Positions 1 through 11,265 of a stretch of 64,000 bases of DNA are shown here, in pieces. Origin of the DNA: Podocnemis expansa (taxonomy: Eukaryota; Chordata; Testudines; Podocnemididae); contig ML682122.1 in NCBI GenBank assembly GCA_007922195.1, positions 1,433,147 to 1,497,146 on the forward strand, given 5' to 3'. Numbering within the stretch: the first letter of the stretch is position 1; each line of letters starts with the position of its first letter. The notes under the pieces were generated by a model. The model saw nothing but the letters and a program-made list of their open reading frames with translations, made no database searches and was not told the DNA's origin. Made by a program: the position numbers and the translations under genes.

Positions 1-1
1 T

Positions 2-103
2 CACGGATTGCTGCGTGGCCCGACGGAGGCTGCTGGCATTCCCATCACCTTTGAGGATCCTCCCCAGCCCTCCTCGTGGCACCCGTCACCTTTGCCACAT
101 TAA
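2..103 (+). pseudogene. 3' end of Tx1-like LINE ORF1 (copy A)
   Basis: The first 33 codons read HGLLRG...SPLPH and end at TAA 101-103. They match the C-terminus of the complete ORF1 at 49,936-52,768 in copy B. The rest lies off the window. As in copy B, ORF1 overlaps the start of ORF2 by 28 bases (76-103), an arrangement that suggests coupled or reinitiated translation of ORF2. Confidence 0.75.
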
Positions 104-3100
104 ATGCTAGAGGCTGTAGGTGGGGTCTCCGCAGGACCCAGGTGCTCTCCTTTCTTCGGGAGGGGGTGTACTCTCTGGTTTTCCTGCAGGAGACCCACAC
201 GGATCCAGCCGCCGAGGCCAGTTGGCAGCTGGAGTGGGGGAACGGGGTGTACCTAAGCCATCTGTCCACCCGCTCCGGCGGTGTGGCCACCTTGTTCTCC
301 CCCGGCCTACAGCCTGAGGTGCTGGGGGTTGCTGAGGTTGTGCTGGGCCGCCTGCTGCACCTCCGGGTCCGTATGGAGGGGCTGGCATTGAATTTGGTCA
401 ACGTCTATGCCCTGACATCGGGCCCAAAGCAGCTGCAATTCTTTCAGCAAGTGGCCGCCTTCCTCGGCACCTTGGATCCTCGAGAGTGCTTGGTCCTCGG
501 CGGGGACTTTAACACCGCCCTTGAGGAACGGGACCGCATGGGGACCGAGCTGTGCCAGGCCGCCGCAGATGTCCTCCGGGAGGTGATTGACCATCGCTCC
601 CTGGTGGATGTCTGGAGCGACCACCACCCGGACGATGAGGTGACCTTCACCTATGTCCGGAAGGGGGACCATCGGTCATGCTACTCCCGGTTGGACCGTA
701 TTCATCTGTCTCGACACCATCTGGCACAGGCCCACTCCTCCAGCGTTTGGCCGGCCCCCTTCTCGGATCACCATCTGGTGACCGTGATGGCCTCTCTCTC
801 AGCAGAGAGGCCGGGGCCGGCCTATTGGCATTTTAATAATAGCCTGCTGGAGGATGTGGGCTTCGTAGCGTCCTTCCGTGAGTTTTGGCTGGCCTGGAGG
901 TGGCAGAGGGCTGCTTTTCCCTCGGCGCAGCGCTGGTGGGATGTGGGGAAGGTGCGTGCCCGGCTCCTCTGCCGTGACTACACTCGGGGGGCCAGCTGGC
1001 GGAGGGATGCGGGGATAGAGCAGCTGGAGCGGGAGGTTTTGGAGCTTGAGAGGCGCCTGGCCACCAGCCCCAGGGATCCATCCCTCCGCGAGGTGCACCG
1101 GGAGAAGCGGGAGGAGCTGCAGACCCTCGAGGACCTCCGGGCCCGGGGTGCCTTTGTTCGCTCTCTCATCCAGCTCCTTCAGGAGATGGATCGCGGCTCC
1201 CGCTTCTTCTATGCCCTGGAGAAACGGAGGGGGGCTAAAAAGCACATCACCTGCCTCTTGGCGGAGGACGGCACCCCCCTCACGGATCCGGAGGAGATGC
1301 GTGGAAGGGCCAGGGCCTTCTATGCCAGTCTTTTCTCCCCAGATCCGACAAACCCTGACGCCTGTAGGGTGTTCTGGAATGAACTTCCCATGGTCAGGGA
1401 GGGCACCCGGGACTCGCTGGAGTCGCCTCTCACTCTGGCTGAGTTCTCGGAGGCCCTACGTCTCATGCCCACCAACAAATCTCCGGGCATGGACGGGCTG
1501 ACCGTGGAGTTCTACCGCGTCTTCTGGGACGTCCTCGGCCCGGACCTCGCCATCGCCTGGGCCGAGTCCGAGGAGAGCGGAGAGCTCCCCCTTTCTTGCC
1601 GGCGGGCAGTGCTGGCCCTGCTGCCCAAGAAGGGGGACCTCCGCGACCTCCGGAATTGGTGTCCCGTCTCGATCCTCAGCACGGACTATAAAATAGTAGC
1701 CAAGGCCATCTTGATGCGCCTGGGGTCCGTGCTGCAGGACGTGATCCATCCCGACCAGACCTACACCGTCCCGGGTCGTTCCATCTTCGACAATCTCTAC
1801 GTGGTCCGGGATCTCTTAGAGCTTGGGTGTAGGGATGGTCTGTCGTTTGCCCTCCTGGCCCTGGACCAGGAGAAAGCGTTTGACAGGATGGATCATGGGG
1901 ATCTCCTGGGCACCCTGCGGGTGTTTGGCTTCGGGCCCCGGTTTGTGGGGTTTCTCCAGGTGCTGTACTCCTCTGCAGACTGTCTGGTCAAGCTCAACTG
2001 GACCCTGACCGAGCCTGTCAGCTTCGGGCGAGGAATGCATCAAGGCTGTCCGCTGTCGGGCCAGCTGTACGCTCTGGCCATCGAGCCCTTCCTTTGTCTC
2101 CTCCATCGGAGGTTGACTGGGTTGGTGCTCCCTGAGTCAGGGCTGCGGCTAGTCTTGTCGGCGTAGGCTGATGACGTACTCCTCGTGGTCCAGGACCCGG
2201 GCAACCTGGAGCGGTTGGAGGCTAGCCAGGCCACCTACTCGGCAGCTTCCTCCACCAGGGTCAACTGGGTCAAGAGCTCTGGCCTGATGGTAGGGACCGG
2301 GTGGCTGGTCAGCTCCCTCCCACCCGTGCTTGAGGCCATCTGGTGGGGCACGGGTCCGCTGCTGTATCTGGGCGTTTACCTCTCTGCCACCCATCCCTCC
2401 CCGGAGGACAAGTGGCGCAAATTAGAGGGCAGGGTTGTTGACCGGCTCCGGAGGTCGACAGGACTGCTGCGGTGCCTCTCCCTTCGAGGACGGGCACCGA
2501 TCATCAACCAGCTCGTCCTGTCCATGCTCTGGCACCGACTCAACACCCTGACCCCACCTCCGGGTTTTCTGGCCAGCCTCCAGGAGACAATCCTGAGGTG
2601 GTTCTGGCCAGGACTGCACTGGGTCTCTGCAGGGGTTCTGAGCCTTCCCCTGGAGGAAGGGGGGCAGGGCCTGTGCTGCCTCCACAGCCAGGTCCACACC
2701 TTCCACCTCCAGGCCCTGCAGAGACTCTTTTATGGTGCAGGGAGTCCGGCGTGGAGCCACTTGGCATGCATCTTCCTCCGCTGCTACCAAGGGCTCCGAT
2801 ATGACCGGCAGCTCTTTTACCACGACCTGAGACGTGTTCTGCGAGACGTCTCTGACCTGCCGGCCTTCTACCATGACCTCCTCCGGACCTGGAAACTCAT
2901 CGCAGCCTCCAGGTCAGTTATACCTACCGAGGGGGAGGACCACCTCGCGGAGCCCCTGCTACACAATCACCATCTCTGTGTGCAGGTGGCGGAGGCCCCC
3001 TCTGTGAGGCGGAGGTTGGTCATGGCAGCTATCACCCGTGTCGGAGACCTCCTGGACTATGCCCGGGGGGACTGGGTGGATCTCCATGAGCTACGTCGGC

Positions 3101-3996
3101 TCATGGGGCTCTCCACCCTTCACACCCCCCGGCGCCTACTCCAGGAGGTGAGGTCAGCCTTGCCTCCCACTGCTCAGGGTTTACCTCGAACGGGTCCTGC
3201 GAGAGGGTATTCCCCACCCCCCTCCCAGTCCTAGCCCGCCGGAACTTTTGATGGGGCCTCAGCCCCATCGGCCCCCCCCGGCCATCCCCGCCCCATGCCC
3301 CGAGCCAGCTGCTAGACTTGCAGCCTGTCTCTTTCCGAACCGCGCCTCGTAAATATCTGTACACGCTCGTGCTACATACCATCCACTTCCTCGCCCTTGT
3401 GTCCCACCCAGATACAAAGTGGCAGCACCTTATTCCACCTAGAGAGGGCGAGGACCCCCGGTGGGCCAGTCTGTAAGCCCCCGTCACTCCAAGGCCCACC
3501 GGGGACATCAGTTGGCAGCTCCTACATGGAGCCGTGAGCATGGGCGTGTACTTGGCGCGGTTCACCCTTTGTCCCGACACCTGCCCCTTTTGCGGTGAGA
3601 GGGAGACCTTGGCGCATGTCATCTAGACTGTGCCAGGTTGCAGCCCCTCTTCTGGCTCCTCCAGAACCTCCTCCTCAGGTTCTGGCTGCACTTCTCCCCA
3701 CACCTGTATCTCTTTGCACTCCCCATCCGTGGTCCCACAAAGTCGCGGGACCTCCTCGCCAACCTCCTCTTGGCTTACGCAAAAGTAGCCACCTACAAAA
3801 CTCGGGAGAGGAGGTTGGCTGACAGAGGGGCTGCGACTGTGGGGCCTATTTCTATTCCCTCATCCGTGCACGTATCCGGGCAGAGTTCCTCTGGGCGGCG
3901 TCCGCTGGCTCCCTTGACTCCTTTCGGGAGCAGTGGGCACGCTCCGGGGTTCTCTGCTTGGTGACCCCTTCTGAGACCCTTGTTGTAAACCTGTGA
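76..3996 (+). pseudogene. Tx1-like LINE ORF2 (endonuclease/reverse transcriptase), copy A, decayed
   Basis: The protein is an APE-type endonuclease plus reverse transcriptase of the L1/Tx1 kind, which would nick target DNA and copy its own RNA there. Endonuclease signatures are TLNARG near residue 10, FLQETH near 38, LGGDFN near 141 and SDHHLV near 230. RT signatures are NKSPGMDG near 469, DQEKAFD near 597 and QGCPLSG near 655. Three defects are visible: the start codon is GTG where copy B has ATG (76-78); TAG at 2164-2166 replaces the tyrosine of YADD; and an extra base near 3,178 shifts the frame. A last segment (about 3,580-3,625) still shows CPFCGERE, the C-terminal Cys/His motif, followed by more frame breaks up to TGA 3994-3996. 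The element cannot move by itself. Clade placement rests on motif memory; L1-type is the alternative. Confidence 0.88.
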
Positions 3997-4330
3997 CCCT
4001 CACACCCATCCCTGTTATTTCTTGATTTGTCCCCCGTACTCATTTGAAACCCAGTCCAGTGCCATCTCCCCATAGGCTGGGGGAGGGATTTTAGAAGTGG
4101 GTGGGCTTACGTTCACCCACCGCCCTGGGTTTTTCAATAGGTTCTTCAGGAAGGGGATTTCCTTCACCTACTTTACAGGGCTTCACCTCCTCCTTCCCTC
4201 TCAAACTCTTCTGTTTGCAGTCCCTCTGTTCACAAGGGGATGTATATCATGTGTTTCTTTTTTTGAATTCTTGTAAGACGTTGCATTTTTGTTATCCTGT
4301 CATGCTTCATTTATGTGTACAGATGTGAAA
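3997..4330 (+). other. Probable 3'UTR of Tx1-like LINE, copy A
   Basis: This non-coding stretch follows the ORF2 stop and is nearly identical to 56,663-56,990. It includes a GT-rich TTGCATTTTTGTTATCC tract. The exact 3' end cannot be set, because both copies continue into the same downstream sequence. Confidence 0.55.
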
Positions 4331-5976
4331 CATGTTTCCATGTATTTCATGTGGCTCAAGAGGGACACAATCAGAGCTGTCTCCCACCAGCATGTAAATG
4401 ATCAGCATTGTAAGTACACCTACAGAGAAATGTGAATGGCAATAGAGTAGCTAAAAGTCTGTAGCATCTTGGCCAGAGAGGGGAAGAGATATCCTGACCC
4501 TTCTAAAAAAAGGAAATCAGCTGGCCTCAAGGAGGGGGAGCAATAGTCACACTATGAACTGTTAGAGGCTTTTTTTGGCAAAGAAACTCCACCTCGAAGC
4601 ATCTGTAGCTATAACCAAGGATTGTGTCAATGTTCCCATTAAGGGCTGATAGCAGCTGAGCAACATATGTTGCTTGCTGCACCCCCACCAATGGGTCCGA
4701 TCCTGGCCCCCACTCTCGTAGTCATCCCCCCCATCAGCCCAATCCCACCCCCATGACTACCGAGCTGGCTCAACCCTGTCTTCCCTCCAAACCTCTGCCC
4801 CCTTTCATGGCCAGCTGCCCCTGCTCTGTTGTCAATCACCTTCCTTTGCCCCCTACCTGATCAACGGAGTGGCAGGGCCTGGACCCTGGCTGTCCTCCAG
4901 CTGAAGTAGCTCTCATTGAGCATGCACAGAGGCTCTGCACATGCTCAGTGAGAGCTTACTCTGAGCAGGAGTTATAAAAACTCCCAGCTTGAGGCCATTC
5001 TCAGCCAGGACTGCAGCTGCTGGCTATGTGTGGCCAATGTAGTGTGAAAAAGTATGGTCGGGAAGTCTCTGTTACTTAGTATCTTCTATGCATGCTCAGA
5101 TCAACACAGCGTGCTCAGTAACATTCCCTGTGGCTTTTCTGCTGAAGTTGTTCATCCTTCTGCCCTTACTTGCTGGCAGCTTTCCCTCCCTCTTTTTAAA
5201 GGGGTTCAGGGGTGCAAAAGGGGTGATTTTGCTGAAGGGACTAGGCAGGGTGTGTGCAGGGGATGGAATGTGACTGGCCTGGAGGGTTGGGCAGTTGGAG
5301 GCGGGGGCAAGAGAGGTGCAAGGAGCCAAATCAAGTAGTAGGGGGGTAGAAGCCAGCATCCAGCTCTGGGCTGAGAGCTGCCAGCTCTTAGAATAAGGGC
5401 ACAAACTCACCCCACAGAGGGACAGAGGGTACACTAGTGACCCCAACAGTGAGAATCTTCTCCCTTGATTTCAGAAATGGGGGAGAGGGGCTTTATTGTT
5501 TTTCCACTTACAGGAATTTGTGTTTTACTGAGACACTGGGCTCTGCCTTCCAGGCTGCCTTGTGAAAGGCACCTGGCTTCTTAAAGACACAGGCATCCCG
5601 ATGTCTAACTCCAGCATCTCCTATCTCTCTGATATATCACTCTGTGAGACTACAGGGAACTTGATTCAAGGAATAATTTTTTAGTCACCCCATACTCAAT
5701 TTACATGTGGACATAAAGTCTCATGAGAGCACACACAGAAAAATGTCTTATCTGCCGTAATTCCCTGAAGCACACGTGGCTTCATCTCATTGTGCTATAT
5801 GGTGGTTACTTTAATAGCAAATACCTTCTGATAAGTAAATAGTTATTATTTTAATCAGGGATCTAATATTTTACTTGAGTAGGTTCTTATTGTGGTTTTT
5901 AATTCTAACACTTGAAATTTTATGGCACAAGTTTCTTCTGTTGTATTGTTCCTGATTGCTTGTCCTGCTGTCAAGA
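4331..5976. other. Unclassified spacer between LINE and DIRS, copy A
   Basis: No credible coding region is present on either strand. The stretch is shared with 56,991-58,500 in copy B, except for about 186 bases (4,853-5,038) present only here. That extra piece carries TATAAAAACTCCCAGC, which resembles sequence near 26,005-26,025 and may be repeat-derived. 5,620-5,900 is AT-rich. I do not recognise the element. Confidence 0.5.
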
Positions 5977-6030
5977 CTTGTTCTTCTTTAATTACTGCTA
6001 GGACATATTCAGTAATAGGTGTACGCATGC
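5977..6030 (+). repeat. Left terminal inverted repeat of DIRS element, copy A
   Basis: TTGTTCTTCTTTAATTACTG is the left end. The better preserved copy B version (58,501 onward, TTCTTCTTCAAGTGCT) pairs as an inverted repeat with TAGTGCTTGAAGAAGAA at 12,836-12,855. It is followed by the short conserved leader before gag, with a TATTTATATGG box at 6,115-6,125. Confidence 0.65.
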
Positions 6031-6203
6031 TGCAGCACATGATTCGTCAGAAACCTTTTTGCCCTAGCCTGTCAAAACAGAGCTGGCGGCCACCACTCCC
6101 TGGCCACCCTGTGGCTATTTATATGGCCACAGCTCTGTCCCTCCTCAGTTCCATTTTCTGCGAAACCTTGGAGCAAGGAAATCACTCCCATTCACTGCCT
6201 GCC

Positions 6204-7217
6204 ATGCCAGGGTTCAAACCTTGTGCTACCTGCTGCAAGATCCTCCCACGGGACAACCCCCATGAGAAGTGCCTCCAGTGCTTGGGTGAAACCCATTTAG
6301 TCATTGAGTGCTGCATCTGTCGGTCCTTCAAACCACGGACCATAAAAGACAGAGAGCAAAGACGCCATGGTTTGGCCTCAGAGCAAGTGGGGCAGCCTAC
6401 CCCCGAAGCTTCGGGGGACTCCCTCAGCACAGTGTGCCAGCTTAGCACCAAGTCTACCCAGCACCGCTCTCCCACGGAACGGAGGAAGACAGGCTGGGTA
6501 CCAGTAGTGGTAGTGAAGCATGGGCACCACTCTACATCCCCTATCAAGGGGTCACCTCGGGATCAGCAGGAGCTGATACTGGTCCCTTCCACCCCAGAGG
6601 CCTTTGAGGCAGAGAAGGCTCTTCTCCTTCTGCCAATGCCTCCCACTCCAGTACTCCCCAAGACAAGGGGTAAACTGGCCTTTACATCCGAAGCCTGGTA
6701 GCTCTAACAGAGATATCAGACGCTGTCACCAATTTTGATGCTGAGTTCCCCTGCACCTGAGCTGGCTACCCATGAAGGTCCTTGCTCCATTAAGTCCTTT
6801 TCTTGGCGCCGTGTTACCCTACCTTCTCCTGCATCACAAACATGGAGCCGTGAAGTTTCTCAATCTCTGACGAGGGTGCCTCTAGAGAGATTGAACGACC
6901 TTGTGCATGGCGCTGGGTATCGACACCATATAGATACTGACTCTGTGAATGGTGTCCACAGGAGACCCCAACAGGTTCCTGCAGTACCACTCAGCTCAGC
7001 TCAGCCCCGTGTCCTCCGGCATCAGACAGAGCCCTGAACCCAATGCCCCCCTCCTACACCGGGAATCTTACGGCACATTTTGACTTCCTGCTCTGTGTTT
7101 GTGCTCATGTGGGGTTGGAGGCTCGTTCTCCGACGGGGCCTAATTATACTTTGTTCAGTCCAGTGATCACTTTGGAAGGGCCAATTACAGTGCCCTTACA
7201 CCTTAGCATGTGGGACT
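6204..7217 (+). pseudogene. DIRS gag, N-terminal half, copy A
   Basis: The start ATG at 6,204 opens MPGFKPCATC. Conserved Cys/His pairs follow over about 35 residues (CATCC, HEKCLQC, ETHLVIECCIC) and then a basic stretch (KPRTIKDREQRR). That order is characteristic of vertebrate DIRS gag and probably binds nucleic acid. The first frame runs to about 6,701. Homology to the rest of gag then continues in broken frames to the LTR insertion at 7,222. Copy B (58,728 onward) has a one-base loss in the same region. The frame is also open upstream of the ATG to 5,922, but that part overlaps the terminal repeat and is probably not coding. Confidence 0.75.
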
Positions 7218-7221
7218 TTGC

Positions 7222-8220
7222 TGTTGCAGGAAATTATATCTGTCTCCCACAATAATAAAGGAGCTCCTCTTTGAAATACCTCCCTCTCAAGTCTCGGGCC
7301 CTGGGTTAGGCATCTATCAACCCAAGTTGAGAGATACAGAATAACACCACCACTTCTCAGGTGAGCTCAAACTGGTAAAAAAAAACAGGTTTATTAAGGA
7401 AGGGGGTAGGCCCCAACCTAAAGGAAGTTTACACAACTAAGAGGTACCTAAACAAACAAGAGTGGTAACTAATAAAACAGAGGAACAGAAAAGCCCTGAC
7501 CACTGACCCTTCCATGGCCACAGAGTCCCTTTTGAAGACTATTCATGATAGTGCTTCATCCAGATGGGTGTTGTTCCTGATCCAAAGCACCAACTCGTCC
7601 CCATCTGTTTCTTGTCCTGGTCCTGTAGCCCATTTGCTTCAGCTTCCAGGTCTGCAGTCCTCTTACCTTGAACTGTCTGCTTCTGGGCTCAAAGGCCAGA
7701 TCCAAAGTCCAATAGTCCTACGCCCCAAATGTTGGTAGTCCATATGCTGAGTTCCTATATGGAGCCGAGGCAGCACACTGCAGAGCAACCAAGGTGGAAT
7801 TAGCCACTCTACAGCTCTCTCTCCAAGCTCCAGGAACTCCCAATTCTCAGAAAATCCCACAAAAGAGTCCTGCCAAAGAACCCTTTCCCTCAGCAAGTTT
7901 CTCCTTAAGTTCAGCTGTCCTGTCCAATCAGTGGTCAGGATTTCTCCTGCCACAAAAGCTGTCCATTAGCACAGCACTTTCCAGAAACTGGTGCACATGG
8001 CCCATGAACATTGCACACAACACCCAAGTGCTGCCCACAGCCCTCGGTATCCAGGCAGAGTCCAGTCCCCTGACAGGCAGCCAAGTGCCCCGTCTCATTA
8101 TGTCCATCAACGTATCGTGCAACCCAAGTGTGTTACATAATAGGAATAGCTCCCACTTCTGAGGAGGGGAGATACAAACAAAACACATAAAAGTATAACA
8201 AGCCTAACTTCTCTGCAACA
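7222..8220 (-). mobile_element. Solo retroviral LTR inside DIRS gag, copy A
   Basis: On the minus strand the unit begins TGTTGCAG and ends CTGCAACA, so it has TG...CA ends set in a perfect 8-bp inverted repeat. TTGC flanks it on both sides (7,218-7,221 and 8,221-8,224), a 4-bp target duplication as made by gammaretrovirus-like integrases. The minus strand carries AATAAA at 7,390-7,395, which sets the orientation. No viral gene adjoins it, so this is a solo LTR left by recombination. The same LTR sits at the same point in copy B. Confidence 0.85.
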
Positions 8221-8224
8221 TTGC

Positions 8225-8950
8225 TATGTCGCATTGGTAAACTCCCAAATCTCTTGCTGCCATACTGGACATGGTGGACCGCAAATACCAGGTTTCCACA
8301 AGTGACTTCCCCTTCCTCACCCACCACCTGGCACCGTCTCAAGGGGTGGTGGAAACAGTGCTAAGCCCAGGGCCGGATCCTCACAATCCCTTCTCGGTAT
8401 CAAGGGATGTGAGGGAGGTAGATCTCCTGGGGTGGAAGGCTTACTCTTCCTCAACCTTCCAGCTCAGAACAGCAAACTATCAAGCCTTAGTAGGCAGGCA
8501 TGCCATGGATGTAGGGGAGTCCATTAATAAGTTCAGATGCTTGCTCCAACGGGAGAATAGGGCGGATTATGACACCTTTCTTGAAGAGGGCACACTAGCG
8601 TCACAGGATTTATTACTATCTGCCTGGGATGCCTTAGACGTGATGAGCCACAGTGTGGCCTCAGCCAGAACCCTGAGGTGAGTGACATGGCTCCGGGAGG
8701 CAAGGGTGTCCTCCTCCTCCCAGCAGGTCATAATGGACCTTCCATTTGAAGGTGACCCTCTTTTTGCGGCTGGAACGGATGCAATGCTCCTTGATGCCTA
8801 GGATCGCCGAGGGGATATAAAGCATCTAGGCATATTGCCTTCCTGGTCTATGAGCCACTTCTCCCCCATTAAGGGGCAGTTCATTTTCCATGGTATAGTC
8901 CTCACGCCACCATCCCTTATCTACGTTACAATATACTTAAAACTTCAAAA
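8225..8950 (+). pseudogene. DIRS gag, C-terminal half, copy A
   Basis: The segment resumes right after the LTR and reads MVDRKYQVS...DFPFLTHH, then LGWKAYSSSTFQLRTANYQA, the best conserved DIRS gag signature (normally FGRKVYSS...RIANYQA). It ends with the stretch before IMDLPFEGDPLFA. One frame is open from 8,271 to 8,681, and the next block follows a TGA at 8,679-8,681. Copy B carries the same features at 60,790-61,330. It would contribute to particle assembly. Confidence 0.8.
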
Positions 8951-9199
8951 CCTTGCAACCCTTCCCCGTTTCTCCTCCCCTGTAGCGGGAAGATTACTAC
9001 CTAGTTCACCTTTGAGTACCAGGGAAAAGTGCATTATTCTGCATGGGAAGGTGACCCCGAGGCAAGGCCCTAAGTCAGGGCACTCTCCTCCATCTGCAAG
9101 GAAAGCCAGTGGTCCTGCTGGAATTGTTAACACCATTTCCACTGTGGGGATGCCCCCTCTCCTGCATGTTTCCAGCCTGTGCCATACCCTTACATTCCA

Positions 9200-11230
9200 C
9201 TATTCAAGAGTGTAAAGTCTATCCCTATTCGCCTCTATCTTTGAGGCATTATCAGGACCATTAAGTCCAAGGTAGATAATGGGATATACGAGGGCTTTAT
9301 AGGATTAGATATCTCCACACCCCTCGAAATGACGCACTAGGACATACCTTCTGACGGTCCCTATTACTCACCCTATTGCTGCTAAGGATACCCCTGTTTA
9401 AAGCATGTGGGATGCCAAAGGCTCCCTTATACCTCCCTTCAGTGTGGACAAACACCCCTCACATAACTTACCAGTTTTAGATACCTAGCACCATCATGTT
9501 TGTATCTGAATACCTTCTGGAACCAGGGTTACACACCCTATTATTCAGACTGCTAATTGATTGGGCTCTGAACCCCCCGCCCCCCCCCCCCGGGCCATTA
9601 AGGTTACAGCCTAAGAGCATAAGATCCGGTCAACTTCCCATGCCATTTCTCAGATTTGAACCTCCAGCCCCCAGAGCCCCCTTTCCACAGAGCGCCAAGT
9701 TGGCAGCTGATGTGCATCTTAGAGGCTAATTCCTGGAGCATATACGCACTTTTCAGGCCCAGTGTAGAGGTGTCCAAGCTGAAAAGCCTCAAGCATGGCC
9801 ATACGCTCCCATCGTCAGACTGCTCCCAGTCATCCATACATCTTGCTACAGGACAACTCAACCTAACAAAACTGCATTTTCCCCTTCACCTTATGAGAAA
9901 ACCCTTATGCCTCCTGTCGGAGTGAAGTTTCTTTCCCCTCCCCAGGGTATCTATAAATCCTAAACTGCTAGGCACAGGAAGGTGAGACTTGGGGTTGCAA
10001 ACACCCATGTTCTGAATTTAAGGGCCCCAACAGTGGGCTAACTGGGTACACTCGTGGGCATGTCTGTTAGGATGGTAGTGACAGTAGGGTTGGACTACTT
10101 TGGAGCCTCCAGTCTACAGTGCTCCATTCCTCCCTGTTTTCAGAAACCACTAGGTATTAGACTATGTGGTAGAAAGCCCTGCTACAGAGCCCCTACCCAA
10201 GGGAGTGAGAGCGCATAGGTAGGAAGCCAAATCTCCCTCCCCCCCACCCCCCGGCTTTAGAAAAAGTGAACTGAGGACTGGCTGTGTCAAAGATAAGCCA
10301 GTTTGTGTGGATCTCTATGTGGTCTCCCACCCAAAAAAAAAAAAAGGAGAGAGAGAGAGGGCTAATATCCCCCATTTGACTAAGGTGCTGGCCTTCTTTT
10401 AATCAAACCTAGAACTACAAAACGTTCAAGGGACTCATAAGCTCATGCTCGGTGTTACATTTCGCATCCATGGGTTTAAACGAGGGCCATTAATAAGCCA
10501 GTCATTAATCATATCCTTTCCCCTCGGCTGAACCCTATGACAGTCAGTGGCCAGCTTTCCCTCCTCCTTTTTACAACTGAACCCCTCTTTCCTGGGTTCA
10601 GTCTAGTACAGATGGGGGTGATCAGGAGACCTTGGTCCTGCTCCCTTTCTTTCCGATGAATCCCTCCTCCGCTGATATCTCAGCTTCAGGGTTATTTCTG
10701 CGCTCTTTCCTTCTCCTAGGGGGTTCATAACAAAGGAGTAGCTGATCCCTCACTATAGTCTAACCACCCCCAACCCTTTGTAGTGAGTCTTCCATTGAGG
10801 AAAAAACTCTCTCACATTTTCAGTTCATTTCAGTCAGGGGCACAGGGACACGTACGCATTGTACATTTCAAAAGAAAATGTAGGCCTCTAATCAATTATC
10901 GCCCTCACCCATACCCTCCCACTAGTTGTTGCATCTCAGAGATGGGGGAGTGGGCCCATTGAGTTATGGAAACATCATGACTCAGGCAAGTAGAAATCTC
11001 TTGGTAATATACCCATACATTTACCCCAATTCCCTACTACACAGATCTGGGGCTTTACACACACAGACTCTATGACCTCCTTCCAAGTTTTCTTCTTAAA
11101 AGAATACGCCAACTCCTCATCCTCAGCTTCATCCGACCACTTCGGCCTCATTTTACTGCCCTTCAAGGGTTGGTGAATACATATAACCAGGGGGTTAGAG
11201 AAGGTGTTCTGATATTCACAAGGTGTTGCC
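9200..11230 (+). pseudogene. Middle of DIRS element, probable RT/RNase H remnant, copy A
   Basis: By position this 2 kb stretch should hold the reverse transcriptase and RNase H. Plus-strand frames are full of stops. Only a short piece near 10,060-10,190 (MVVTVGLDYFGASSLQ) weakly resembles the segment linking RT and RNase H in vertebrate DIRS elements. I found no readable catalytic YxDD motif. A minus-strand frame (10,975-11,265) stays open in both copies and is listed separately. Confidence 0.4.
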
Positions 11231-11265
11231 CACCATGGGACTATGTTCACCAGGTGGCCATCCAT
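10979..11265 (-). other. Antisense open stretch of unknown family, copy A
   Basis: The minus strand is open for 96 codons and includes the patch KKKTWKEVIE and PRDFYLPES. Copy B (63,810-64,000) is also open over the ~62 codons visible, with about 75% of residues the same and a stop at the equivalent place. I recognise no family. It may be chance openness in a young duplication, a fragment of another element inserted antisense, or a captured sequence. Confidence 0.3.

Larger units (their letters stand above)
1..11220 (+). repeat. Copy A of a long direct duplication
   Basis: This segment aligns in the same order and orientation with 52,666-64,000. It contains a Tx1-like LINE ORF2, its 3'UTR, an unclassified spacer, and a DIRS element carrying an internal solo LTR. 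The offset between copies is close to 52.5-52.7 kb, and roughly nine in ten bases agree where I compared them by eye. Both edges are open: the left edge is cut by the window start, and the right edge is unknown because copy B reaches the window end first. Copy A lacks the CR1 insertion seen in copy B and has about 186 extra bases near 4,853-5,038. Confidence 0.9.

Noticed and set aside
3997..4330. Two independent Tx1 insertions into the same target site of two DIRS-linked repeats
   Set aside because: Tx1-clade LINEs can be site-specific, so this was considered. But both copies share the YADD stop and the LTR insertion far downstream, which duplication explains at once.
6400..6417. 18-bp palindrome CCCCCGAAGCTTCGGGGG as a functional site
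   Set aside because: It lies in decayed gag coding sequence and is broken in copy B (one base changed); probably chance.
1..11220. Duplication as uncollapsed haplotype (assembly artefact)
   Set aside because: The divergence near one base in ten, private insertion in B and private segment in A are too large for allelic copies. Read depth would settle it.
9200..11230. Retroviral env or gag on the minus strand belonging to the LTR at 7,222
   Set aside because: DIRS gag lies between the two, the LTR has its own target duplication on both sides, and I found no retroviral motif.
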